A stretch of DNA of 64,000 nt from Cognatundibacterium luofuense (GCF_018139685.1 NZ_JAGSPN010000017.1:1-64000), one strand, 5' to 3'; shown: positions 43,608-53,598, numbered from the stretch's first letter. The notes: generated by a model from the sequence alone, not told the origin. A program made the numbers and translations.

Positions 43608-44320
43608 TACTTATCCTTAAAAGAGTCGCCCGTAAAACTATGTTCAGACAAATAATCAAACAGTACCTGCACTGAACCGCCCACAGTTTGCCTGTCACTC
43701 TTGAGAACAATTTCCGGTTGCAGCGGAATATCATAGGGCGCGCTCACACCGGTGAAGTTTGGAATTTCTCCTTTACGGGCACGCTGATACAAGCCTTTCG
43801 GATCACGCAACTCACACACCGCACTGGCAGCATCAACATATACTTCGACAAAACGCGTATCGCCAATAATTGCCCTCGCCATTGCACGATCGCTGGCAGA
43901 CGGAGAAATGAAGGCCGTAATAACGATCATGCCAGCCTCGTTAAACAAATGCGCCACTTCAGCTGCACGACGTAAATTTTCACGCCGGTCTTGCTCTGTA
44001 AAACCCAGATCACTGCATAAATGATGGCGGAGATTATCGCCGTCCAGCACAACACAGGCATGTCCGGCCTGCAGCAGTTTTTTTTCTAAAGCATACGCAA
44101 TTGTTGATTTACCGGCGGCACTCAACCCTGTCATCCAAAAGCAAACGGGTTGCTGATGAAAAAGAGCATGCCTCTCATGTGCGATGACACTGGTGGGATG
44201 CCAGACTACCTGCTGCTGAACAGGGGCTGGCTGATGTAAAAAACGTCCGAAGCTTTCCTGACGATCAGCAATTTCGTTCAGTAAATTTCTCATCGCCGTA
44301 GCGGGAGCAAGCGAATTCAT
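43607..44320 (-). CDS. cysC: Adenylylsulfate (APS) kinase
   Basis: The 237-residue protein has an N-terminal extension of about 35 residues, then VVWHPTSV, the P-loop GLSAAGKST at residues 65-73, DGDNLRHHLCSDLGF, FISPSASDR and KGLYQRARKGEI, all CysC signatures. It phosphorylates APS to PAPS. There is no attached or adjacent ATP sulfurylase (cysN/cysD) gene in the window, so APS must come from elsewhere. The ATG at 44318-44320 follows GGAGGTTGAA. The gene starts the kinase-phosphoesterase-sulfotransferase operon just downstream of the chemoreceptor gene. Confidence 0.9.
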   Translation of the reverse strand: MNSLAPATAMRNLLNEIADRQESFGRFLHQPAPVQQQVVWHPTSVIAHERHALFHQQPVCFWMTGLSAAGKSTIAYALEKKLLQAGHACVVLDGDNLRHHLCSDLGFTEQDRRENLRRAAEVAHLFNEAGMIVITAFISPSASDRAMARAIIGDTRFVEVYVDAASAVCELRDPKGLYQRARKGEIPNFTGVSAPYDIPLQPEIVLKSDRQTVGGSVQVLFDYLSEHSFTGDSFKDK

Positions 44321-44348
44321 TTCAACCTCCGCATTCAAACAACTAGAA

Positions 44349-46031
44349 TTAACGCCGGATTTGTTTAACTGCATTGCTGCGTTTCGGAGCGATGTGTGAA
44401 ACAGCTCGCTTCGGCAAAGCAACTACTTCAGCAGGTGCGACTTCCGGAACTGATGGCTTGTGCTCCTGAACCACAAACGCTGACACAACATCGTTCAGTA
44501 AATCAGCCTGATCTTGCAAAGACCGCGCTGCTGCAGCAGCTTCCTCTACCAGAGCGGCATTTTGCTGCGTCGTGTCGTCGAGCTGCACAATTGCCTCGTT
44601 AATTTGTTCGATACCGGAACGTTGTTCCTGAGTAGCAGTCATGATTTCACTCATGATTCCGGTGACTTTCTGAATGCTGCTGACAACTTCAGTCATGGTA
44701 GTGCCGGCCTGATCTGCCAGCTCGGTACCCGTCACAACTTTACTGACAGAGTCTTCAATCAGTTTTTTTATTTCACGTGCAGCCTCGGCAGACCGCTGAG
44801 CGAGGCTTCGCACTTCGCTGGCGACCACAGCAAAGCCCCGCCCTTGCTCACCAGCCCTTGCTGCTTCAACTGCAGCATTCAGCGCCAGAATGTTTGTCTG
44901 AAACGCGATACCGTCAATCACGCTGATGATTTCCACGATTTTTCGGGACGAATCATTAATCGCTCCCATGGTCTGCACAACTTCATCCACGACCGTTCCG
45001 CCACGTATTGCGACATCAGCAGCAGATTGCGCAAGCTGATTTGCCTGACGGGCATTTTCCGCATTTTGCTGAACTGTGGATGTCAGTTGCTCCATTGATG
45101 ATGCGGTTTCTTCCAGTGCACCGGCCTGTTGTTCGGAACGCTCTGACAAATCCATGTTCCCTGATGCAATCTGACGTGAAGCTGCTGCAATCGTTTCGGT
45201 ACCGGTACGCACTCTGCCGACGATGTCACCCAAACCGTTCCGCATGTCACGCATTGCATGCATCAGGCTATGCTGATGCTTCTCGTCCACACGAATATCC
45301 ATACTAAGGTCACCACCGGCAATACGTTCTGCAATTTTGACCGCGTAAGAAGGCTCTCCGCCGAGCTGATTCAGCAAACTTTTCACAATTAGCCATGACG
45401 CAGCGATTCCCGTCAGCAGCGCCAGCCCGCCGAGCGTCAGCAGCAAGGATTTCGCCGACTGATATCCCTGCTCAGCCGCTTCAACTGCCTGCAGATTTTG
45501 CTTTTCTTCAGTCTGAATGAACTGAGAAATCAAATCCCACCATTTTTTCTGAACCGGGCGATAGTCATAGCGCAAGTGCTTATAAGCTTCTTCTTTTTTC
45601 TTTTGCATCGCGAGATCCAGTCCCTTTGCGATGAAAGATTCACTGAGTTTTGCCTGTTCGCTGATCGCTTTCAGCATCACAAGTTCGGCGTCCGTCGATT
45701 CCGGATCTTTTTTTACCAGTGCATCCAGTTTTTCCTGAGCCTGCAGATATTTTTTGTTCTGTGCGGCAATGCGCTCCACTTCAATTTGTATCTCTTTTTC
45801 TTCTTCCAGCAAAATCAGGTTACGCAAGGCAAGTGCGCGTTCCGTAACGGTGAGATACATGGTTTGCGCAAGGCGAATTTCCTCATCATTAAATTTAACA
45901 ATGTGTTCGGCACGGTCATGAATACGCTGCATATTGGCGATACCAAGGCCCAGTATCAGCATCAGAAAACATAAAACCATTCCGAAACCTGCAATCAGAC
46001 GGGTCGATACTTTTGTATTTTCAATTTTCAC
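44349..46031 (-). CDS. Methyl-accepting chemotaxis protein
   Basis: The 560-residue receptor has one membrane segment at about residues 11-33. A four-helix-bundle-type sensor with many charged helices (about 35-190) follows, then a second segment at about 194-215, a HAMP region, and a cytoplasmic signalling domain with the hairpin block [20 protein letters not shown] and [20 protein letters not shown]. The ligand is unknown. The C-terminus ends in a basic tail and lacks a clear CheR-binding pentapeptide. It is followed 29 bases on by cysC, but a functional link is not evident. Confidence 0.9.
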   Translation of the reverse strand: MKIENTKVSTRLIAGFGMVLCFLMLILGLGIANMQRIHDRAEHIVKFNDEEIRLAQTMYLTVTERALALRNLILLEEEKEIQIEVERIAAQNKKYLQAQEKLDALVKKDPESTDAELVMLKAISEQAKLSESFIAKGLDLAMQKKKEEAYKHLRYDYRPVQKKWWDLISQFIQTEEKQNLQAVEAAEQGYQSAKSLLLTLGGLALLTGIAASWLIVKSLLNQLGGEPSYAVKIAERIAGGDLSMDIRVDEKHQHSLMHAMRDMRNGLGDIVGRVRTGTETIAAASRQIASGNMDLSERSEQQAGALEETASSMEQLTSTVQQNAENARQANQLAQSAADVAIRGGTVVDEVVQTMGAINDSSRKIVEIISVIDGIAFQTNILALNAAVEAARAGEQGRGFAVVASEVRSLAQRSAEAAREIKKLIEDSVSKVVTGTELADQAGTTMTEVVSSIQKVTGIMSEIMTATQEQRSGIEQINEAIVQLDDTTQQNAALVEEAAAAARSLQDQADLLNDVVSAFVVQEHKPSVPEVAPAEVVALPKRAVSHIAPKRSNAVKQIRR

Positions 46032-46421
46032 ATTCGTCTCCCTTAACTCACAGCTGTTTTTAAATTAACCACTTGTTGCTATGATTCTGATTCGCATGCT
46101 AATGCACGCTATATTTAATACTTATTGATAGTTTTAAAAGCATTTTTTATACCATCAACGCACCCTCATCAAATACTCTGCAATGATCAGTTGCTGAATC
46201 TGTGAAGTCCGACAATGACAAACCATTGCGAACGTCTAGTTCAACATAGTGTGAAATTTTGTAAAATCCAGCGATATCCCGAATTTGTCTGAATTCAACT
46301 AACAACATATGTTTTTGAGCATAAAAAAAGCCGCTAAAAGCGGCTTTTTCTCAAAATACTTTAGATTTTTATCGGAAACCATGTCAAATTTTACGTTGAC
46401 ATGTCAATTTCTGAAATTTGA
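46032..46421. other. Intergenic stretch between GNAT and chemoreceptor genes
   Basis: The stretch is AT-rich and holds no gene. It should contain the chemoreceptor promoter. A terminator lies at 46325-46349. I see no other structure. Confidence 0.45.
46325..46349 (-). terminator. Terminator of the GNAT gene
   Basis: AAAAAGCCGCT and AGCGGCTTTTT form a perfect 11-bp stem around AAA, with T-runs on both strands. It lies 73 bases after the GNAT stop. Confidence 0.8.
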
Positions 46422-46856
46422 TCAGAGCAGATTTCTTTGCATGGCGATGTGCGGAATACCAGCCTCTTCGAAAATTTCACCAACCCGCACGAATCCCTCT
46501 TTCTGGTAGAACGCTTCGGCTGATTGTTGCGCATTAAGCATCACAATACCGTCGCCTCTGTTTTTTGCCTGCGCCATCAGCTTGCGCAAAATCTCGGCAC
46601 CAACGCCATTACCTCTGACAGATGCAAGTACAGCCATCCGGCCAACATGACCGTCAGGTAATAAGCGCCCGGTTCCGACCGGTTCCCCTGTCGTGCTGTA
46701 GGCAACTGCATGCAGGCAATTGACATCGTTGGCATCCCATTCCAGTTCTGCAGGAATACCCTGCTCTTCAACAAAAACCGCTTTACGCACAAACTGTGCA
46801 TCTTGTTGCAGACTACCCCAGTCACCCAGTCTGACAGTAAATTCACTCGTTGCCAT
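46422..46856 (-). CDS. GNAT N-acetyltransferase
   Basis: The 144-residue protein has the GNAT core: VRKAVFVEEQGIPAELEWD, then HVGRMAVLASVRGNGVGAEI (acetyl-CoA loop VRGNGVG) and AEAFYQKEGFVRVGEIF. The pattern recalls ElaA-like or YitI-type proteins. The acceptor is unknown. It lies 11 bases downstream of the reductase gene and is probably cotranscribed with it. Confidence 0.85.
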   Translation of the reverse strand: MATSEFTVRLGDWGSLQQDAQFVRKAVFVEEQGIPAELEWDANDVNCLHAVAYSTTGEPVGTGRLLPDGHVGRMAVLASVRGNGVGAEILRKLMAQAKNRGDGIVMLNAQQSAEAFYQKEGFVRVGEIFEEAGIPHIAMQRNLL

Positions 46857-46867
46857 ACGCCAATTCC

Positions 46868-47857
46868 TTAAAAACGTACCAGTTGTTTGCCAAAATTACG
46901 TCCCTTCAGCAGCCCTATCAATGCTTCCGGTGCACTCTCCAGCCCCTGGGAAACCGACTCGCGAAATTGTAATTGCTGATCTCTGACCAATACCTCCAGT
47001 TCAGACAATCCCTGCGGCCAGCATTCCGGATGCTCAGTCACAATGAAACCCTGCACCATTAAGCGCATGGTCAGCAAGGCACGTGAATTGAGGATTGGAA
47101 TATCTTCGCCGTTGTAGCCGGAAATCATGCCACACAATGCAATCCGTCCAAACGGATTCATACGTGCAAGACTCGCATCAAATATTTCTCCGCCGACGTT
47201 TTCAAACACTGCATCGATTCCGTCAGGCGTTGCACTTGCGAAAGCATTCTTCCAGTCCGCCTGCTTGTAATCAATACAGGCATCAAATCCAAGTGCTTGC
47301 TGCACGTATGCACATTTTTCCGGTCCGCCGGCAATGCCGACAACACGGCAACCAAGCCGTTTTGCAAGCTGCCCTGCCGTTCCGCCAACAGCGCCGCTGG
47401 CAGATGAAATGACAACTGTTTTTCCGGCAACCGGTTTCAGTATCTGATTGATGCCATACCAGGCGGTCATCCCCGGCATTCCGAGAATACCGAGGTAAGC
47501 AGACGCCGGGATATCGGCACTAATGCGGCGTAAGCCCTGGCCGTCAGAAATCCCTAGCTCACTCCAGCCAAACATGCCAGCCACACGGTCGCCAATTTTC
47601 CATTGCGGATTTTCGCTGGCGATCACTTCACCAACCGTGCCGCCTATCATCGTTTCATTCAGTGGCTGCGGATTTGCATAGCTCTTGCGCCCACTCATGC
47701 GTCCCCGCATATAGGGATCCAGTGACAAATAATGGTTCTTAACCAGAATCTGCCCAGGCACCAGCTCGGGGACAGGTAAGGTTTCCAGTCGGAAGCATTC
47801 GCTGGCTATCTCCCCTTTCGGGCGCTGAGCCAGCACGATGCGTCGGTAAGTATTCAT
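46868..47857 (-). CDS. NADPH-dependent reductase, CurA-like MDR family
   Basis: The 329-residue protein is a zinc-free medium-chain reductase. It opens TYRRIVLAQRPKGEI and has SLDPYMRGRMS, the NADP loop SSASGAVGGTAGQLAKRLGC, and EDIPILNSRALLTMRLMVQG. This fits the leukotriene B4 12-hydroxydehydrogenase/CurA group, which reduces alpha,beta-unsaturated ketones. Two adjacent ATG codons make the start uncertain by one residue. The thioesterase gene lies 38 bases upstream in the same direction. Confidence 0.87.
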   Translation of the reverse strand: MNTYRRIVLAQRPKGEIASECFRLETLPVPELVPGQILVKNHYLSLDPYMRGRMSGRKSYANPQPLNETMIGGTVGEVIASENPQWKIGDRVAGMFGWSELGISDGQGLRRISADIPASAYLGILGMPGMTAWYGINQILKPVAGKTVVISSASGAVGGTAGQLAKRLGCRVVGIAGGPEKCAYVQQALGFDACIDYKQADWKNAFASATPDGIDAVFENVGGEIFDASLARMNPFGRIALCGMISGYNGEDIPILNSRALLTMRLMVQGFIVTEHPECWPQGLSELEVLVRDQQLQFRESVSQGLESAPEALIGLLKGRNFGKQLVRF

Positions 47858-47895
47858 CATGTTCAGGAACAATCATTAAGTCGGTTATTATTCGT

Positions 47896-48384
47896 TCAGC
47901 GGCACATACGGCGCAACTGCGCTGCTGAATTGGCGATTTTCAGATATTTGAAGGTACCGCTGGCTTTTGCAATTAAACGCTCCCCGTCACGGATTTCAGC
48001 TTCGCAAAAACACATCGTGGTTGATTGAAAAACCACACTGGCAAATGCCTCAATGTTTGCGTCTGCAACTCCACCGGGCTGCAGGAAAGTTGTTTTCATC
48101 TCCACGGTAACAACACCCCGCTCGTCACCAACAAGGCTGCGCGCTGCGTTCGCCATGGACACGTCCAGCAGCGTCATCAGCACACCACCATGGGTAATCC
48201 CCCAGCTATTCATATGAGACGCAGTCAGTGGCAACAAAGTTCGCGCCTGTCCAGCAGGGCAAGTTCCGAACTGTACGCCAAGCGTATGCAGATACGGATG
48301 CGCTTCTGCTGTTACGGGTGTGTAGATACCATCAAAGGCGGTCGTGCCATCCGGTTGAGAATGGCTATTGTCTTGCGAAATCAA
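47896..48384 (-). CDS. PaaI-type hotdog thioesterase
   Basis: The 162-residue protein has the hotdog fold of PaaI/YdiI thioesterases: NSWGITHGGVLMTLLDVSMA holds the HGG motif and acidic catalytic residue, and VVTVEMKTTFLQP follows. It probably hydrolyses acyl-CoA thioesters. It starts with TTG, supported by CGGAG six bases upstream. It lies between the acyl-CoA dehydrogenase and reductase genes in the same direction, which suggests a small acyl-CoA set. Confidence 0.8.
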   Translation of the reverse strand: MISQDNSHSQPDGTTAFDGIYTPVTAEAHPYLHTLGVQFGTCPAGQARTLLPLTASHMNSWGITHGGVLMTLLDVSMANAARSLVGDERGVVTVEMKTTFLQPGGVADANIEAFASVVFQSTTMCFCEAEIRDGERLIAKASGTFKYLKIANSAAQLRRMCR

Positions 48385-48458
48385 GCTGTGCTCCGGGTAT
48401 GAAAAGCAAAACGCGCATCATACCCGAACCTGCATGCACCGCAGAACAACCGTGACTT

Positions 48459-50276
48459 TCAAAAAGACAGATCCGAAAATCCGATGACTGATTTATCAGC
48501 CTGCATCATCTGATTCAGTGTCAGCTCTGCAACGGGTAATTCCCAGAGATAAAAATAATCGAGTGCGGCCAGTTTTCCGGCACAAAAGTGAGCATCTGTA
48601 CGCGCAGCGATCTGATCACAACACAAGGCCAGATCCAGCCAGATCCAGGCAACCACGATATGTCCGAACGCTTCCATATAGGGCGAAGCCTGCGCCATTG
48701 CACGTTGCTGCTGATCGTCGCTTAACAGCTGGCGCGTCACTCTGGCCAGCAAATGCATTGCCCGGGCGAGATGTTTTCCATGCACAGCCAACACATCATG
48801 CTGACCGGCTTTCAGTAAGGTTTTATGCATGGTTTCCCCAAGCAGTTCCAACGCCGTTCCGTCTTCCAGACGCAATTTCTTGCTCAGTAATTCCAGCGCC
48901 TGCACACCATGCGTCCCTTGCTGTATCGCATTCAGGCGACTATCCCGGAATAATTGTTCGGCCGGACACTGGCGTGTATAACCGATCCCGCCGAAAATCT
49001 GAATCGCCAGATGATTTGCCTGTAAACCCCACTGCGCTGACCAGCACTTTGCCACGGGTGTCAGCAACTCACGTAACAGCGTGGCATGGCGACGCAAATC
49101 TGCATCCGGTGCAGCAGACTCTTCATCACTGAGCCTTGCGCAATACAGACTCAAAGCCAGTGCACCCTCGCTGTAGCACTTCTGGCGTAACAACATGCGG
49201 CGAACGTCTTCATGCTGAATAATCGGAATTTGCGGCGAGGTCGCAGATTTATCCGCCCATGCCCTTCCCTGACGCCGCTCCTTCGCATACCGGAGTGATA
49301 GCTGATAACCTGCGCTGGCAATAGAAGCAGCAAACAGCCCCGTGCCGGCACGTGCCTCGTTCATCAGTTGCAGTAAGGGGGCCAGTCCACGATGTAACGG
49401 GCCAATCAGCCAGCCCGTGGCACCTGCTTTACCGCCCGGCCGGTGTACGCCTTCACCAAAACTCAGACTGCAATTGACCAGTCCGCGATACCCCATCGTT
49501 CTGTTAATGCCGGTTACGGCGATGTCATTCTGTGTGACCGTTTCACCATTACCGTGCCTTATCAGCGCGGGAACCAAAAACAGCGACAGGCCACGCACGC
49601 CGGGAATCAGATTACCGTGATCATCCGGCACGCGTGCCAGCACCAGATGGACAATATTGTCAGCCATCGTATGCGCACCGCCCGCCACCCACATTTTGTG
49701 GCCGTACAAGCGGTAAGCATTGGGACCATCTGGTACTGCTCGGGTTTCAATGTCTCCCAGACTGGAGCCAGCCTGTTGCTCTGCCAGGCACATAGTGCCG
49801 AACATCCGCCCGGCAAACATTGGTTTTGCGTACTGACTGATCTGCGCCGGTGTACCCCAGTGTTGAATCGTCCGTGCACAGGCCAGCGAAATTTGCGGAT
49901 AGGCGGCGACAGCCGGATTGGCCGCAGCAAATAAGGCAAAGCAGGCGCGCTCCACCAATACTGGCAAGCCCTGCCCCCCATCGTTTGTCGATTGTGTCAA
50001 ACCGAAAAACCCCTGATCGCGCATCGCATGCAGCGCATTGCGGATTTCCGGCGGCATGCTGACGATGCCATGCTCAAGAACCGGCTCATGTTCATCCGAC
50101 AACCGCTGACACGGCCCCAGCTTCTCTGCAGCCAGCGCGGCAGCACGATCGAGCAATGCAGCAAGGCTTGCTCTGTGATGCATTTGCTTTGCGCTGTGAT
50201 GCAAATACTGATCCGCCTTCAGCCAGTCAAAAAGCAAAAAATCCAGCGTTTTCCGGTTGATGAGCGACGTTGGCAT
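48459..50276 (-). CDS. Acyl-CoA dehydrogenase, long DmdC-like form
   Basis: The 605-residue flavoprotein has the acyl-CoA dehydrogenase layout with a C-terminal extension: FGTMCLAEQQAGSSLGDIET (FAD/substrate loop), KMWVAGGAHTMADNIVHLVL and IQIFGGIGYTRQCPAEQLFR. The length and extension match the group that includes 3-methylmercaptopropionyl-CoA dehydrogenase. Many members act on other acyl-CoAs, so the substrate is uncertain. I chose the ATG at 50276, preceded by GGGAGAAC. An upstream extension to 50348 has no family support. It diverges from the MHS transporter gene. Confidence 0.83.
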   Translation of the reverse strand: MPTSLINRKTLDFLLFDWLKADQYLHHSAKQMHHRASLAALLDRAAALAAEKLGPCQRLSDEHEPVLEHGIVSMPPEIRNALHAMRDQGFFGLTQSTNDGGQGLPVLVERACFALFAAANPAVAAYPQISLACARTIQHWGTPAQISQYAKPMFAGRMFGTMCLAEQQAGSSLGDIETRAVPDGPNAYRLYGHKMWVAGGAHTMADNIVHLVLARVPDDHGNLIPGVRGLSLFLVPALIRHGNGETVTQNDIAVTGINRTMGYRGLVNCSLSFGEGVHRPGGKAGATGWLIGPLHRGLAPLLQLMNEARAGTGLFAASIASAGYQLSLRYAKERRQGRAWADKSATSPQIPIIQHEDVRRMLLRQKCYSEGALALSLYCARLSDEESAAPDADLRRHATLLRELLTPVAKCWSAQWGLQANHLAIQIFGGIGYTRQCPAEQLFRDSRLNAIQQGTHGVQALELLSKKLRLEDGTALELLGETMHKTLLKAGQHDVLAVHGKHLARAMHLLARVTRQLLSDDQQQRAMAQASPYMEAFGHIVVAWIWLDLALCCDQIAARTDAHFCAGKLAALDYFYLWELPVAELTLNQMMQADKSVIGFSDLSF

Positions 50277-50615
50277 GTTGTTCTCCCGCTGGACGATGAC
50301 AAATGACTGACAATCATGCATCCAATGTAGTGCTTTTCCAACAAGCATGCCAGCTTCCGGATCAAGGAATTATCTGCCCTTGTCCGGTTTTACGTTTTTT
50401 TGAATATTTCTTTGTTTAAAAAGCGATTTTCAGTCATTTTTTACCGGGTAAAAATACATTTTCCCTCAGCATTTCCCTGCTGTAAGTTTCTGTAAGTTTC
50501 AAGCAAGACTCTAGTAAGGTTTGTCTCCCACACTGAAAGTAAGCAACTGAGTCAGGTGTTGCAGTTTGCCTGACGCGGCGGCCCTACACATTTAATTACA
50601 CAACAGGAGACAAGC
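50277..50615. other. Divergent promoter region, no gene
   Basis: The 339 bases between two divergent genes carry AT-rich segments. CTGTAAGTTT occurs twice next to each other near 50480-50500. AACAGGAGACAAGC gives the ribosome site of the MHS gene. No clear operator can be named. Confidence 0.4.
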
Positions 50616-52295
50616 ATGGCGACAGCACAAAAAGCAGCGTCAAGCGGCATGACAGCAGAAGAGCGCAAAGTAATTTTTGCGTCCTCTCTGGGTACAGTAT
50701 TTGAGTGGTATGACTTTTATCTGTACGGTTCCCTCGCCGCGATTATCGCTAAACAATTCTTTGCCGGTACTGATCCGAATACCGGTTTCATTTTTGCGCT
50801 GCTGGCGTTTGCAGCAGGCTTTATCGTCCGTCCGTTCGGCGCGCTGGTGTTCGGTCGCCTCGGCGACATGATCGGTCGTAAATACACCTTCCTGGTCACG
50901 ATTCTGATCATGGGTGGCGCAACGTTCGGCGTTGGCTTACTGCCGAATTTCACGACCTGGGGCATCGCAGCACCGATCATTCTGGTGACACTGCGCGTTC
51001 TGCAAGGTCTGGCACTGGGCGGTGAATACGGTGGTGCAGCGACCTACGTGGCAGAACATGCACCGAACGGCAAACGCGGTGCTTACACTGCATGGATCCA
51101 GACGACTGCAACCATCGGCCTGTTCCTGTCCCTGATGGTGATTCTGGGTACGCGTACCGCCATTGGTGAAGAAGAGTTCAACAACTGGGGCTGGCGCGTT
51201 CCTTTCCTGGTATCGGTTTTCCTGCTGGCGATTTCTGTCTGGATTCGTTTGTCTATGAATGAATCCCCTGCTTTCGCCAAAATGAAAGCAGAAGGCAAAA
51301 CGTCCAAAGCACCGCTGACAGAATCTTTCGGTCAGTGGAAAAACCTGAAAATCGTGATTCTGGCACTGGTTGGCCTGACTGCTGGTCAGGCTGTGGTCTG
51401 GTACACCGGTCAGTTCTACGCGCTGTTCTTCCTGCAGCAAACACTGAAAGTCGATGGTGCAACGGCGAATATGCTGATCGCTGCGTCACTGGTCATCGGT
51501 ACACCGTTCTTCATCGTGTTCGGTTCGCTGTCTGACAAAATCGGCCGTAAGCCTATCATCATGGCAGGCTGCCTGATTGCTGCTGTGACTTACTTCCCGA
51601 TCTTCAATGCGCTGACCCACTATGCAAACCCTGCACTGGAAAACGCACTGAAAAACTCCCCGGTTGTGGTGACAGCTGATCCGGCAAACTGCCAGTTCCA
51701 GTTCAACCCGACTGGTACGAAGAAGTTCACTTCCTCCTGCGATATTGCAAAAGGCGTGCTGACTTCCTCTTCCGTGAACTACTCCAACGTTGAAGCACCT
51801 GCAGGTTCTGTTGCAACCATCAAAATCGGTAACGAAACTTACACATCTTTTGATGCGAAACTGACACCTGACGGCCGTAACTTCGATGCTGACAGTAAAG
51901 CGAAAGAAGCAGAATTCAAGAAAACCATTGCTGCTGCGATTAAAGCTGCTGGCTACCCAGCGAAAGCCGATCCTGCGCAAATCAACAAACCAATGGTTCT
52001 GGTTCTGCTGGTGATTCTGGTGCTGTACGTCACCATGGTGTACGGCCCGATTGCAGCGATGCTGGTAGAAATGTTCCCAACCCGTATCCGCTACACATCG
52101 ATGTCTCTGCCTTACCACATCGGTAACGGCTGGTTCGGTGGCTTGCTGCCAACCACAGCCTTCGCGCTGGTGGCCTTCAAAGGTGATATTTACTACGGCC
52201 TGTGGTATCCGATCATCATCGCTCTGGCAACCTTCGTGATTGGTGTGCTGTTTGTCCGCGAAACCAAAGACAACGACATCTACTCGCAAGACTAA
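50616..52295 (+). CDS. MHS-family MFS transporter with large insert
   Basis: The 559-residue membrane protein has about 12 segments. Blocks such as SLGTVFEWYDFYLYGSLAAI, RPFGALVFGRLGDMIGRKYT and VLQGLALGGEYGGAATYVAE are typical of the metabolite:H+ symporter group (ProP/KgtP/ShiA). An insert of about 110 hydrophilic residues (about 345-460, with two Cys) lies between the segment after the second GRKP loop and the later segments. Related betaproteobacterial proteins of this length occur. The substrate is unknown. Strong codon bias to common codons hints at high expression. Confidence 0.88.
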   Translation: MATAQKAASSGMTAEERKVIFASSLGTVFEWYDFYLYGSLAAIIAKQFFAGTDPNTGFIFALLAFAAGFIVRPFGALVFGRLGDMIGRKYTFLVTILIMGGATFGVGLLPNFTTWGIAAPIILVTLRVLQGLALGGEYGGAATYVAEHAPNGKRGAYTAWIQTTATIGLFLSLMVILGTRTAIGEEEFNNWGWRVPFLVSVFLLAISVWIRLSMNESPAFAKMKAEGKTSKAPLTESFGQWKNLKIVILALVGLTAGQAVVWYTGQFYALFFLQQTLKVDGATANMLIAASLVIGTPFFIVFGSLSDKIGRKPIIMAGCLIAAVTYFPIFNALTHYANPALENALKNSPVVVTADPANCQFQFNPTGTKKFTSSCDIAKGVLTSSSVNYSNVEAPAGSVATIKIGNETYTSFDAKLTPDGRNFDADSKAKEAEFKKTIAAAIKAAGYPAKADPAQINKPMVLVLLVILVLYVTMVYGPIAAMLVEMFPTRIRYTSMSLPYHIGNGWFGGLLPTTAFALVAFKGDIYYGLWYPIIIALATFVIGVLFVRETKDNDIYSQD

Positions 52296-52346
52296 CCCTG
52301 ACCTGACTTGCCAGTGCCTGGTGAAGGTCACCGGCAGTCAGACAAC

Positions 52347-52376
52347 AAAAAGCCCCGCCAAATTGCGGGGCTTTTT
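52347..52376 (+). terminator. Terminator of the MHS gene
   Basis: AAAAAGCCCCGC and GCGGGGCTTTTT form a perfect 12-bp stem with a T-rich tail. Confidence 0.9.
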
Positions 52377-52545
52377 GTTTTTCAAGGATTTAGCTGTTTG
52401 CAGGTTTGCAGGCTTACATAAATCGCGACATTCATCACAACTTTGCCGGTAAAACGATCTGTCTCCCTTACGTTGCCGGACAAACTACGCAGCTGAGACA
52501 ACACTCCGGATTGCCCGCAGAAGCCCGAAACTGGCCAAAACAGGC

Positions 52546-52629
52546 TCAAATGCGGTGTTCAGCACAGCGATCCGGCGGTCGTCGGCAGAAAGTCCGGCTC
52601 TCCGAAAATACCGGATGCGGATACCTGCA
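52546..52629 (-). repeat. Interspersed repeat, copy C (inverted)
   Basis: The core at 52558-52594 is the reverse complement of the cores of copies A and B, with one mismatch. The CCGCATTTG arm is kept on one side and a TATCCGCAT variant on the other. It lies between the MHS terminator and the ldcA stop. Confidence 0.75.
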
Positions 52630-52647
52630 CAATCCCCGCGCACATCA

Positions 52648-53598
52648 TCAGCGCGAAACGCTTGCCAGATGCGGCAGACGGTAATGCATGGTCAGGCTGA
52701 CTTCCGCACCCTGCACCAGCAATTGCGCCTGACTGCCCACCACCAGCGTTGCACGGTCCGGAATATGCCCGAACGGCAAACCGGTCACGATAGGCACCGT
52801 CACCAGCGTACGAATGTAAGCCAGCATCGCAGCAAAATCATAGCCCTGATCATGTTCCGCCAGTTTGTAGCCAGAGAAATCCCCCAGCACAATCGCCTTC
52901 TGACGGTTCAACACGCCTGCGTAATGCAGTTGCAGCAGCATGCGCTCCACACGGTAAGGATGCTCACCAATATCTTCGAGAAACAGAATTCCGTTCTGCT
53001 CCTCATGCCAGTAAGACGTACCCAGCGTATGTACCAGCATCGCCAGATTCCCGCCCCACAAACGGCCCTCTTCTGCCACCAGCATTCCGGCATCAACGGC
53101 TTCGGCCTGACGGAATTGCAAACGATGCGTGTCATGCTCCAGCACATCCACAAACTGCTGCAAGGTCCAGTGATGCAAAGGACCACGCAAAGCGTCGTCG
53201 CACAGCATCGGTCCTGCCAGCGAAGGCACGCCACGGCGCAGCAATTGCTGATGACATAATGTGAAATCGCTGTAACCAACACAGGTTTTACCGGCGGCAG
53301 CGAAGCGATCCCAGTCAATCAAAGGCATCAGCCGCGATAAACCGTAGCCACCGCGCAAAGCGAGCAAAATACCGGCATCCGCATCGTTTGCGGCTTGCAT
53401 CATGGACGCAGCACGCGCAGCATCCGTGCCGGCAAAGCGTTGATATTTTGCGTCCGCATCGTAAAACGAACGTAGCGCAAAACCCATCTCGCGCAGACAT
53501 GCCAAGCCCTGATCAGGATTCTGACGCGGCATCGGTGCACTACTGGGAATAACCACCGCAAGAGTTTGCGGAGAAGACAAACGAGGTAAATCAGACAT
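52648..53598 (-). CDS. ldcA: Muramoyltetrapeptide carboxypeptidase (LD-carboxypeptidase)
   Basis: The 316-residue serine peptidase of family S66 releases the terminal D-Ala from recycled murein tetrapeptides in the cytosol. Family blocks are LALRGGYGLSRLMPLIDWD, VGYSDFTLCHQQ and GGNLAMLVHTLG, followed by LEDIGEHPYRVERMLLQL. The nucleophile is expected at the GYSDFT region. Its stop is 19 bases from repeat copy C. The tadA gene lies 37 bases upstream in the same direction. Confidence 0.88.
   Translation of the reverse strand: MSDLPRLSSPQTLAVVIPSSAPMPRQNPDQGLACLREMGFALRSFYDADAKYQRFAGTDAARAASMMQAANDADAGILLALRGGYGLSRLMPLIDWDRFAAAGKTCVGYSDFTLCHQQLLRRGVPSLAGPMLCDDALRGPLHHWTLQQFVDVLEHDTHRLQFRQAEAVDAGMLVAEEGRLWGGNLAMLVHTLGTSYWHEEQNGILFLEDIGEHPYRVERMLLQLHYAGVLNRQKAIVLGDFSGYKLAEHDQGYDFAAMLAYIRTLVTVPIVTGLPFGHIPDRATLVVGSQAQLLVQGAEVSLTMHYRLPHLASVSR

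Noticed and set aside
50616-52295. MHS transporter insert as a fused extra domain
   Set aside because: The 110-residue insert has no recognisable fold, and similar long MHS proteins are known in related bacteria, so it is probably a long loop.
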